NCBI GenBank assembly: GCA_003142855.1
Contig: PLNW01000159.1
Span: 40,274-76,034, forward strand
Direction of reading: 5' to 3'
Length of the DNA: 35,761 nt
Origin: Myxococcales bacterium
GTDB lineage: Bacteria; Myxococcota_A; Polyangia; Fen-1088
The position numbers were made by a program, and so were the translations under genes. Under the pieces are notes generated by a model. The model ran no database searches and was not told the origin of the DNA. It worked only from the letters and a program-made list of their open reading frames with translations. Below, piece by piece: positions 1 through 10,076 of the stretch; within the stretch, counting starts at the first letter, position 1; each line of letters opens with the position of its first letter.

Positions 1-8
1 CGGACCGA

Positions 9-113
9 GTGAAATTGCGCAGTTGCGAGCGGCCCGAGGCGCGAGGAGGGAGAATACTCGACGTATTTGACCGACGAGCAACGAGGGGACGCGACGCAAA
101 TGGGCGATTTCAC
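9..113. repeat. Long imperfect inverted repeat (about 105 nt)
   Basis: The ends are perfect complements (GTGAAAT at 9-15, ATTTCAC at 107-113). The arms stay partly complementary inward, for example GCAGTTGCG on the left against CGCAAATGGGC on the right. The centre has AATAC-TCGAC-GTATT at about 53-67. The whole can fold as one long hairpin with bulges. It lies just upstream of lon and no clear coding frame explains it. It could be a REP/MITE-type element or a structured transcript; I vaguely recognise the central motif from other delta-proteobacterial intergenic regions but cannot name a family. Confidence 0.6.
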
Positions 114-352
114 GACGGGAGGCAAACCGTTCGGTGCTCTAGGGCCAGCCAGCGGTCGGGCAAGGGTTGCGATGGTGGACAACCCGAGGAGAAGGAGCCC
201 GTCCGACGAGCGGGGTCCTGTGCTGCTCGCCGAAAGGGGAATCTGACCGGTGCAAACCAGCCAACTATGCAGAAACTAGCTTCCTTGATCAGCCCTGATA
301 CGATCGCGGCCAGCGTTTCGGCTGTTGAGGAGCCGCGCAGAAAGGGCTGCCC
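114..352. other. Gene-free leader upstream of lon
   Basis: No convincing gene. A strong GGGTTG/CAACCC hairpin lies at about 166-187 and a G/C-rich pyrimidine/purine-mixed stretch follows. A weak sigma70-like pair, CTGACC (243-248) and TATGCA (266-271) with 17-nt spacing, could be the lon promoter but matches consensus poorly. No sigma32-type promoter was recognised. Confidence 0.3.
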
Positions 353-2872
<2,520 letters not shown>

Positions 2873-3045
2873 ACATTGCACCGCGACAGCGCGCCGGCGC
2901 AGCCAAAGATTTGGGCCTCTCGCCTATCGCGAGGCGTTCCCGTGCCGAGACAGGATAGGCAAGTGAGAGCCGCCCGAAGGGCCATCTTCGCAAGCGTTCC
3001 TTTTGAACCTCGGCGAGAGACCTATTTTCATGCCAAGATGAACGT

Positions 3046-3939
3046 ATGCTAGGCACCATCGGGTTGTTCCTCCGCAGCACGGACAACGACTACCAGCGGC
3101 GATTGGAAGAAGTCGGCAAGCGGGAGGCGAAGCAACACGATTTCGACCTTTTTGTGGAGTCGGCGCAATTCGATGCCAGCCGGCAGGTCGAGCAGATCCG
3201 CCAAGCCATCAAGAACGCCGCAGCCACCAAACTGGCTGCCATTCTGGTCAGTGGCGTGAAGGACGAAGAGTTGCGCCCCGTCGCCCACGAGGCTGCCGAG
3301 GCTGGCTTGGAGTGGGCTCTGCTCAATGAAGCGGCCTTTATCGACGACGTTCGCAGCCAGCATCCTGACCGTGCCATTTTCGCCGTCGCATCCGATCAGG
3401 TTGAAATTGGCCACATCCACGCGAAGCAGGTGCAGGCGCTCCTCGGCAGCGCGGGGCGCGTGCTGTGTGTCACGGGCTACCTTGGGAACGTCGCAGCTTC
3501 GCAGCGACTGGAGGGCTTGAAGCAAGGCCTCGATGGCAAGTTCGAGCTCATCGAACTCAATGCCGATTGGACCAGCGAACGTGCGCGCATGGCCGTTGCA
3601 AAATGGGCAGGCGGCATTGGTTCGGAAGCAGACCTGCCAGGCATGTTCGTCGCTCACAACGACGAAATGGCCCTGGGCGTGCGACAAGCCCTGCGCGACA
3701 TCGATTCCCAACGCAGCTTGCCCATTGCCAGCGCCCCCATCACCGGCTGCGACGGGTCGCAGACCTTTGGCCAACGGCTGGTTCGCGAAAAGCGCCTCAA
3801 GGCAACCGTGATCATGCCCCCCGGATCAGGTGTGGCCATCGAATGGATCGCCCGCATGCGTAGCAAAGGCGAGATGCCCCCGGTCCGCGTGCTTCTGCCA
3901 GCAACGTCTTTTCCGGCTCTGCCCCGTCTGCAGCGCTAG
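3046..3939 (+). CDS. Periplasmic-binding-protein-like (RbsB/LacI fold) protein without signal peptide
   Basis: The 297-residue product resembles the type I periplasmic sugar-binding fold (Peripla_BP_4). Near the N-terminus is a beta strand (LGTIGLFL), then alternating alpha/beta segments including KLAAILVSG, GRVLCVTGYLGNVAASQRLEGLKQGL (the typical hinge helix) and LPGMFVAHNDEMALGVRQAL, which is the characteristic 'N-D-x-A-x-G' signature. It has no signal peptide, lipobox or N-terminal HTH, and no ABC permease or ATPase gene lies beside it. It may therefore be a cytoplasmic ligand sensor or an orphan domain. ATG at 3046 has no clear Shine-Dalgarno. A start further upstream is possible but the flanking sequence shows no secretion signal. 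Fold assignment is fairly sure; the ligand is unknown. Confidence 0.75.
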   Translation: MLGTIGLFLRSTDNDYQRRLEEVGKREAKQHDFDLFVESAQFDASRQVEQIRQAIKNAAATKLAAILVSGVKDEELRPVAHEAAEAGLEWALLNEAAFIDDVRSQHPDRAIFAVASDQVEIGHIHAKQVQALLGSAGRVLCVTGYLGNVAASQRLEGLKQGLDGKFELIELNADWTSERARMAVAKWAGGIGSEADLPGMFVAHNDEMALGVRQALRDIDSQRSLPIASAPITGCDGSQTFGQRLVREKRLKATVIMPPGSGVAIEWIARMRSKGEMPPVRVLLPATSFPALPRLQR

Positions 3940-3995
3940 GCTACCGGCGCGCCCCTGCGGCCGCGCGGGCACCACCTGCATCACGTCTTGGGTAG

Positions 3996-4014
3996 GGGCG
4001 ACCTGCGGTCGCCC
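3996..4014. repeat. GGGCGACC hairpin repeat, copy 1
   Basis: GGGCGACC-TGC-GGTCGCCC is a perfect 8-bp stem with a 3-nt loop, between the binding-protein gene and tRNA-Ser(UGA). The same 20-nt unit occurs at 10865-10884 in the opposite orientation. It has no T-tract, so it does not look like a standard terminator. Confidence 0.75.
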
Positions 4015-4028
4015 GACGGGCGTGGCCC

Positions 4029-4057
4029 TTGTGCGAAGCCGATTCCAAGTCTATGAG
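4029..4057 (+). promoter_or_regulatory. Possible sigma70 promoter of tRNA-Ser(UGA)
   Basis: TTGTGC (4029-4034) and TATGAG (4052-4057) are separated by 17 nt. Transcription would start about 6-8 nt before the tRNA at 4071. The -10 matches 4 of 6 and the -35 only 3 of 6, so this is tentative. Confidence 0.3.
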
Positions 4058-4070
4058 TAGACCTCAACCT

Positions 4071-4158
4071 GGAGGAGTGGCCGAGTGGTCGAAGGCGACG
4101 GTCTTGAAAACCGTAGCGCCTCAAAAGGGCGCCAAGGGTTCGAATCCCTTCTCCTCCT
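4071..4158 (+). tRNA. tRNA-Ser (anticodon UGA)
   Basis: Class II tRNA decoding UCA and related serine codons. The acceptor stem GGAGGAG (4071-4077) pairs with CTCCTCC (4151-4157). The anticodon stem ACGGT/ACCGT encloses loop CTTGAAA, giving anticodon TGA. A long variable arm (GCGCC/GGCGC) and a T-arm AAGGG-TTCGAAT-CCCTT follow. CCA is not encoded. The discriminator position reads T (4158), where serine tRNAs usually have G. Confidence 0.95.
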
Positions 4159-4167
4159 CGATTTTAT

Positions 4168-4243
4168 ATGGGAACCCTGAAAGGGTTCCCATGCCCTCCC
4201 GCGATGGTACGTGGCGAGCGAAGCTCGCCGGCTCCCCACGCGA
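4168..4243. repeat. 76-nt two-hairpin dispersed repeat, copy 1
   Basis: Begins ATGGGAACCCTG and ends CTCCCCACGCGA. Hairpin 1 is GGGAACCCT-gaa-AGGGTTCCC; hairpin 2 is GGCGAGC-gaa-GCTCGCC (4213-4219/4223-4229). A second copy of equal length lies at 9587-9662. The changes in hairpin 2 between copies partly preserve base-pairing. A degenerate half copy follows at 4246-4268. Confidence 0.85.
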
Positions 4244-4245
4244 TC

Positions 4246-4268
4246 ATGGGAACCCCTGAAGGACTCCC
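4246..4268. repeat. Degenerate partial copy of the 76-nt repeat
   Basis: ATGGGAACCC-CTGAAGGACTCCC resembles the first hairpin of the element at 4168 with one insertion and substitutions. It is directly tandem to it and is followed by a run of ten G (4284-4293). Confidence 0.5.
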
Positions 4269-4320
4269 GACGCAACTGGTTCCGGGGGGGGGGCGCTCGC
4301 CCCGATCTCGACCTTCGGAC

Positions 4321-4342
4321 TTGAGATCCGGCCGGATCTCAA
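4321..4342. promoter_or_regulatory. 22-bp perfect palindrome upstream of tRNA-Ser(GCU)
   Basis: An 11+11 perfect palindrome (TTGAGATCCGG and its complement). Its left half starts with TTGAGA, which with TAGTAC at 4344-4349 (17-nt spacing) could be a promoter for the tRNA at 4361. The palindrome would then cover the -35 box and spacer, as an operator would. It could equally be an unrelated repeat. Confidence 0.4.
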
Positions 4343-4360
4343 GTAGTACCAAGCACCCAC

Positions 4361-4454
4361 GGAGAGGTGGCCGAGAGGCCGAAGGCGGCGGTTTGCTAAA
4401 CCGTTATACGGGCGAAAACCTGTATCGTGAGTTCGAATCTCACCCTCTCCGCCA
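4361..4454 (+). tRNA. tRNA-Ser (anticodon GCU)
   Basis: Class II tRNA decoding AGC/AGU. Acceptor GGAGAGG (4361-4367) pairs with CCTCTCC (4444-4450). The anticodon loop TTGCTAA gives GCT. A long variable arm ATACGGG/CCTGTAT and T-arm GTGAG-TTCGAAT-CTCAC follow. The discriminator is G (4451) and CCA is encoded at 4452-4454. Confidence 0.96.
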
Positions 4455-4465
4455 AGACGAAAGTC

Positions 4466-6855
4466 GTGACGGATAGCACCCAGCAGCCTCCGGCACAAGA
4501 CGAGGCCGAGTTCGGCAGCCTGCGCAAGCGGGTGGCCGAGCTCGAGCTTGCGCTGAGCGAGCGCAAGGCCCTGGAGGCGAGCTTCCGCGGGTTCCTGCAG
4601 ATGCGCAGCGTGGGGGTCGTCCGCTACGACAGCGATCCCAAGTTGCCCATCGATTGGCCGGAACGCCAGCAGGCCGAGTGGATGCTGGACCACGTCGTGG
4701 TGGCCGAGTGCAACGACGCCTACGCGCGGCTCTACGGTCTAGAGCGCGCACAAGAAATAGTTGGTGCACCCATGGTTGGCAACATGGCCGGTCCCCGAGA
4801 AGAGAAGATCGCGCGTCTCATCGACTTCGTTCGTGCCGGATATCGGGTCACGGATTTCGAGATACTCGACATAGACCGCCGCGGTCGCCAGATGTGGACG
4901 TCGAACACCATCACGGGCGTCGTCGAGAATGGCCAGCTCATCTACGCCTGGGGCATGCAGCGTGATGTGACGGCCGAGAAGGAGCAACTCGCGGCGCTGC
5001 AGCGACGCCAGTCGGAGATCCACCGGCGCGCGAAACAACTAGCGGGCGAAGTCGCCCTGCAAAAGCAGTTTGCCGAAAACATCCTGCGCAGCATTGCTGA
5101 CGGCGTATTCACGATCGACACCCAGCACCGGATCACGTCCTGGAATCCCGGGGCCGAAGCCATCACCGGCCTGGCGGCGATCCAAGTCATCGGCAGGACT
5201 TGCGGGGAGGTCTTGCACGCGAACCTTTGCGAGGGCCGACCGTTGTGTGACAGCGCTGGCTGTCCCGCGGACCGCGCTTGCGCCAGCCGGCGACCCTTGC
5301 CGCCGCTTGAGGTCACGCATTCCTATCAGGGCGGACGCCAGCTGGTCACGGCGCTTTCAGCGGCGCCGCTTCTCGACGACCGGGGTGAGCCGACCGGTGC
5401 GGTGTGCGTGTTTCGCGACGTGAGTCGCGAGCGAGAGTTGTTGACCAGCATCCAGCGGGCTCACGAGAGCAAGAGCCTGTTTCTCGCCAGCATGTCGCAC
5501 GAGATCCGCACACCCATGAACGCCATCCTTGGCTTCTCGCAGCTCCTACTCAAGGATCGGGCGCTGGGTCCCACGCAGCGGCAGCACCTGGACACCATCG
5601 TGCGCAGCGGCCAGCACCTGCTGGCGGTCATCAACGATATCTTGGACATGTCCAAGATCGAGGCTGGCCACGCCGAGTTGAGCATCGCTGTCTTCGATCT
5701 GCGCGACCTGGTTTCGGACTTGGCCGCCATCTTCCGCCTGCGGACCAACGCCAAGGGCCTGCTGTTTCGGGTGGAGATGGCCGAAGATGTCCCCTTCGTG
5801 GTGCGGGGTGACGGGCACAAGTTGCGCCAGATTTTCACCAACCTGCTCAGCAACGCCATCAAGTTCACCGAACGCGGCCAGGTGATTTGGCGGCTGCGCA
5901 GCGAGCGTGCCCCCGATGCGTGGCGCCTGCTGGTGGATGTGGAAGACACCGGAGCGGGTATTCCGACGGCTGACCTGGGGCGGATCTTCGACGCTTTTGT
6001 GCAGACCGCGACCGGCGCCCATGCGGGCGGCGGCGCCGGCCTGGGTCTCGCCATCACGCGAGAGTATGTGCGCCTCATGGGTGGGACCATCAGCGTCGAC
6101 AGTCAGCTGGAAAAGGGGAGTTGTTTCCACGTCTCCCTCCGTCTGGAAGAAGGCGATTCCGCGCTGGCGGCTGGCCGGGGGTCGGCGCGGCGGGTGGTGG
6201 GGATTCGATCGGGGCAGGCAGCCTTTCGCGTCTTGCTGGCCGGTGAGGCCGGCGACGCCCCCGAACCGCTGGCCCCCATCTTGGACTCGGTGGGGTTCGA
6301 GACACGCCACGCCGTTCTGGTGGACGAGGTCTTGGCAGTTCTCGAACAGTGGTCGGCTCATGTCGTGTTCGTGGAGGTGGGCGCGCGTCCGCAACGCGGC
6401 TTTGCCATCATCGAACGGGTCAAGGCCTTGCCCCGAGGCAAGCGGACGCCGGTGGTGGCGTTGGTCGGCCGCGGGGACGAGGTGGTGCGCGCGCAGGCGC
6501 TGGCCGCCGGCGCGGACGATGTCGTCGGGCTACCCCTGCGCGAGCCCGAGGTGTTCGAGAAGCTGTGGGCTTGTCTGGGCGTGGAATACGTGTACTTTCG
6601 CCAGGACGCCGCCGTCCGATCCGCGGTGGGCATCCCGTTGACCCTGCGTTCGCTGCGGGATGTCCTGGCGGCTGCGCCTGCCGACCTGACCGAAGGACTG
6701 CGCGACGCCACCACCGCGGGCGATTTCGATCGCATGCTCATGCTCATTGATCGGATTGCGGCCCACGATGCCCCGGCGGGCGCGGCCTTGCGTGCCCTGG
6801 CCGATGGGTTCGAGTACCAGCAACTCCTCGATACCTTGCCGCCGCGGGGGGCCGC

Positions 6856-6859
<4 letters not shown>
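4466..6859 (+). CDS. Hybrid sensor histidine kinase with two PAS domains and a pseudo-receiver
   Basis: Predicted soluble kinase with no membrane segment. Order: coiled-coil start, PAS 1 (VVAECNDAYARLYGLERAQEIVG), PAS 2 (SIADGVFTIDTQHRITSWNPGAEAITG) with a Cys-rich insert (C-x5-C-x4-C-x5-C), and a HisKA H-box MSHEIRTPMN with His at about residue 345. HATPase follows: N-box QIFTNLLSNAIKF, G1 DTGAGIP, G2 GGGAGLGLAI. The C-terminal receiver-like domain lacks the acidic pair (RVLLAGEAGD). It has Glu where the phospho-Asp should be (VVFVEVGARP) and GLPL where the conserved Lys lies. The frame is open back into the tRNA; GTG 4466 is the first start clear of it, though GTG 4532 is possible. The stop overlaps the next gene by 4 nt (ATGA), so the HD-GYP regulator is its likely partner. 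Confidence 0.9.
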
Positions 6860-7962
<1,103 letters not shown>

Positions 7963-7990
7963 CGTCAATTCTGAGATACACTGCGCTCTG

Positions 7991-8317
7991 ATGCTCGGTA
8001 AGTGGTCGCTCGTCGTTGCAGGTGCGGCCGTGCTTGCATCGGCCGCGGGTTTGGCCATGCCCGTGGTCGTGCGCGTCCCCATCATCAAGCCGCACGGTGC
8101 GGCCGATCCGGTTGACGCCGGGCTTTTCTCCCACTGGCAGCACGAGCAGTATCAGTGTTTCGCCTGTCATCCAGCCATTTTTCCCCGGGCGCGCAAGGGC
8201 TTCACTCACGACGAAATGGACGAGGGCCGATTCTGCGGCGCTTGCCACAATGGCCAGAGTGCGCCGCCGGCGAGTGGGGCGCGCGCGACCTGTCGTTCCT
8301 CCTGCCACGCGAAATGA
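7991..8317 (+). CDS. Small periplasmic multihaem c-type cytochrome
   Basis: 108 residues with an N-terminal hydrophobic signal or anchor (SLVVAGAAVLASAAGLAMPVVV). Haem motifs are CFACH, CGACH and a wider CRSSCH (CX3CH), which is non-canonical. Several further His (HGAADP, HWQHEQ, HDEMDE) could be distal ligands. This resembles cytochrome c7/c3-type small multihaem proteins that shuttle electrons through the periplasm. It starts 28 nt after the HD-GYP gene and its stop overlaps the start of the barrel gene (ATGA at 8314-8317), so cytochrome and barrel are translationally coupled. Whether the third motif binds haem is uncertain. Confidence 0.8.
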   Translation: MLGKWSLVVAGAAVLASAAGLAMPVVVRVPIIKPHGAADPVDAGLFSHWQHEQYQCFACHPAIFPRARKGFTHDEMDEGRFCGACHNGQSAPPASGARATCRSSCHAK

Positions 8318-9585
8318 TGAACACCCTGCGCATCGCAATTGGCTTGTTTCTTGTGGTCGGTGCCGTGGCCACGGCTCAGGCTGCGGGTTTGGTTGTACAG
8401 CCACCCACCGCTGAGAACACAGAGGGGAGAGGGGAGGGCACAGAGAAGGATGGCGGCGTGACCGGAGATGCCCCGGTGGGCGATGCCGGCGTCGCCCGCG
8501 ATGGCGCGCCTGCGGCGGGCGATGCTGTGCAGGAGCCGGCGCAGCCCAAGGCCGCGACCGAGCCGGAGCACGCGCACGAATCGCCGCTACTCTTTCCCGG
8601 CGGCATCCGCATTGGCGGTCTTTTCGATGCCAGCTACGAGCGCGTGAACAGGAATGGCAGCCTGACCAGCGGCCAGAACGCCTTTCGCAATTACCACCAT
8701 TTCGTATTCGTGTCGCGCCAAGGTGACGATATCCCCGTCGGGTTCAACGCAGAGGTCATCAATCAGTACTTCTACGAGCTGACCGCGCGCTTGTGGCGCA
8801 AGGGCCCCTTTCGATTGTCCGCGCGGGCCGGCAAGATCATGGTCCCGTTCGGGCCCGATCCTTTGTTTCACAAGAACTACGGTGGATTGAGCGCGATCGA
8901 TCAGAAGCTGTTGCCCGTGGTGTGGTCCTCTTTCGGCGTCAACTTGCGCGCGGACGCCATGCTCAAGGGTTTCTCCCTGGCCAATGATCTCTACTTTGTG
9001 CAGGGCTTCGATGTGTCCGCGCGGGATCACGTCCTCAATATGCAGAGCGACCTGCAAGCGTACGACGGTGCGCGTGTAGCGGTCGGCGACCGCGTGTCCA
9101 TTTCGCGCGGGCCAGCGACGTTGTGGTACTCGTTGTATTGGAATCCGATGCGGTTTGGCCGCAGCCTGCTTATGCAGGCGGTGGATTTGGGCATCTGGCG
9201 TCCGGCCTGGCCGGTTGTGAGCCGACTGGCATTGGGCGTGGGCGTGCTGCGGGCGTTCATTTCGGCTGACAGCAGCTACGGCAAGCCCGACGCCATTGCG
9301 GACGCAGGCGCTTACTACGATTTCGCCGACTACTTGTGGTTGCGCATCTACGCGACCAACTGGCTCTACTTGCAGGCGCGCAGCGGCCTCATGACTTTCA
9401 ACAACCACAAGGGATTCTCCTACGACGCGGAACGCGCCAGCGCAGCCGACGGTTCACACCACAACCTATCGGTGGTGGCGGAATATGCCGGCGCCCAGTT
9501 CAGCCTGGGCTACTACTGGAACTTCGAGAAGGTGGGCGAGTACCCCAACGACTTCCTGCGCTTCATGGTGATGTATGCTTTTTAG
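8314..9585 (+). CDS. Outer-membrane beta-barrel (porin-like) protein
   Basis: About 423 residues. ATG 8314 or 8317 begins a typical signal peptide (LRIAIGLFLVVGAVATAQAAG). A charged low-complexity linker follows (about residues 31-75), then a domain of alternating amphipathic strands rich in aromatic residues ending in ...MVMYAF. The C-terminal Phe is the usual outer-membrane insertion signal. GGIRIGGLFDASYERV and AGKIMVPFGPD recall phosphate-selective or general porins and anion-channel-like barrels, but no substrate can be assigned. It overlaps the upstream cytochrome gene and is followed by a haem-motif lipoprotein. That arrangement recalls porin-cytochrome conduits, though much smaller. 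Codons for TAENTEGRGEGTEKD come from a dispersed repeat (8409-8437). Confidence 0.85.
   Translation: MMNTLRIAIGLFLVVGAVATAQAAGLVVQPPTAENTEGRGEGTEKDGGVTGDAPVGDAGVARDGAPAAGDAVQEPAQPKAATEPEHAHESPLLFPGGIRIGGLFDASYERVNRNGSLTSGQNAFRNYHHFVFVSRQGDDIPVGFNAEVINQYFYELTARLWRKGPFRLSARAGKIMVPFGPDPLFHKNYGGLSAIDQKLLPVVWSSFGVNLRADAMLKGFSLANDLYFVQGFDVSARDHVLNMQSDLQAYDGARVAVGDRVSISRGPATLWYSLYWNPMRFGRSLLMQAVDLGIWRPAWPVVSRLALGVGVLRAFISADSSYGKPDAIADAGAYYDFADYLWLRIYATNWLYLQARSGLMTFNNHKGFSYDAERASAADGSHHNLSVVAEYAGAQFSLGYYWNFEKVGEYPNDFLRFMVMYAF
8409..8437 (-). repeat. 29-nt dispersed repeat inside the porin gene
   Basis: The reverse complement of this stretch is identical over 29 nt to 26630-26658 and similar to about 26531-26559. 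Here it encodes part of the hydrophilic linker after the signal peptide. Confidence 0.85.
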
Positions 9586-9586
9586 G

Positions 9587-9662
9587 ATGGGAACCCTGGG
9601 AGGGTTCCCAAACCCTCCCGCGATGGTACGCCGCCGGCAAAGCCAGCGGGCTCCCCACGCGA
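9587..9662. repeat. 76-nt two-hairpin dispersed repeat, copy 2
   Basis: Same length as the copy at 4168-4243. Hairpin 1 is GGGAACCCT-ggg-AGGGTTCCC; hairpin 2 has stem 9632-9638/9642-9648. Relative to copy 1, a G-C pair became C-G and an A-T pair became G-C; one pair is lost (C/A). The element starts 1 nt after the porin stop and supplies the start codon and first codons of the next lipoprotein. Confidence 0.85.
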
Positions 9663-10063
9663 CTAGGATCAGAGCCGCAGCGTTTGGCCTTTTGGCTGCG
9701 GCCTTGTGCGCCGCCGGCTGCGCGGACTTCACCCGTGGGCCGGCGGCTGATGCCGCTGCCGACGCAGCGCCGGTCGACGATTCCCTGTTCGAGACCTACG
9801 TGTATCCCATCCTGCAGTCCGACTGTCAGTCGTGCCATTCCCAGGGGCAGCAGGCCGGCGCCACTCGATTCCGGCTGACTGGGGACGCGAAGGCGGATAG
9901 GGCGGGCGTGGTGGCGTTGGTCTACCCCGACTACCCGGCCGGCAGTCTGCTCTTGCAACGCGCGACCGGCAACGGCCACAGCGGTGGTTTGATTTTCACG
10001 CCGGACAGCGCGGAGTACATGACTATCCTCAACTGGATTGCGACTCTGCCTCCAACACAGTGA
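9623..10063 (+). CDS. Lipoprotein with a single c-type haem motif
   Basis: The N-terminus from ATG 9623 is very basic (MVRRRQSQRAPHATR). A hydrophobic stretch ending in a lipobox LCAAGC follows, so the mature protein would be lipid-anchored at Cys. The mature part begins acidic/Ala-rich and contains FETYVYPILQSDCQSCHSQG, a CX2CH haem motif typical of 'planctomycete/myxobacterial' cytochrome-like domains where a cap precedes the haem, then LTGD and SAEYMTILNWI. ATG 9587 in the same frame is an alternative; neither has a Shine-Dalgarno, so translation may be coupled to the barrel gene. It ends 13 nt before the convergent hemerythrin gene. Probable role is electron transfer at the outer membrane, inferred from context. 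Confidence 0.75.
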   Translation: MVRRRQSQRAPHATRIRAAAFGLLAAALCAAGCADFTRGPAADAAADAAPVDDSLFETYVYPILQSDCQSCHSQGQQAGATRFRLTGDAKADRAGVVALVYPDYPAGSLLLQRATGNGHSGGLIFTPDSAEYMTILNWIATLPPTQ

Positions 10064-10076
10064 CTCGGCATGGCGG

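Noticed and set aside
100..352. Known regulatory RNA such as RNase P, tmRNA or a transposon guide RNA upstream of lon
   Set aside because: No conserved motif of these RNAs was found and no nuclease or transposase gene is near. Only hairpins are supported.
2919..2933. Terminator after lon (CTCGC-CTATC-GCGAG)
   Set aside because: Only a 5-bp stem with no T-tract.
4427..4465. Extending the histidine kinase to GTG 4427
   Set aside because: This codon lies in the T-arm of tRNA-Ser(GCU), so translation starting there would overlap a tRNA. GTG 4466 is preferred.
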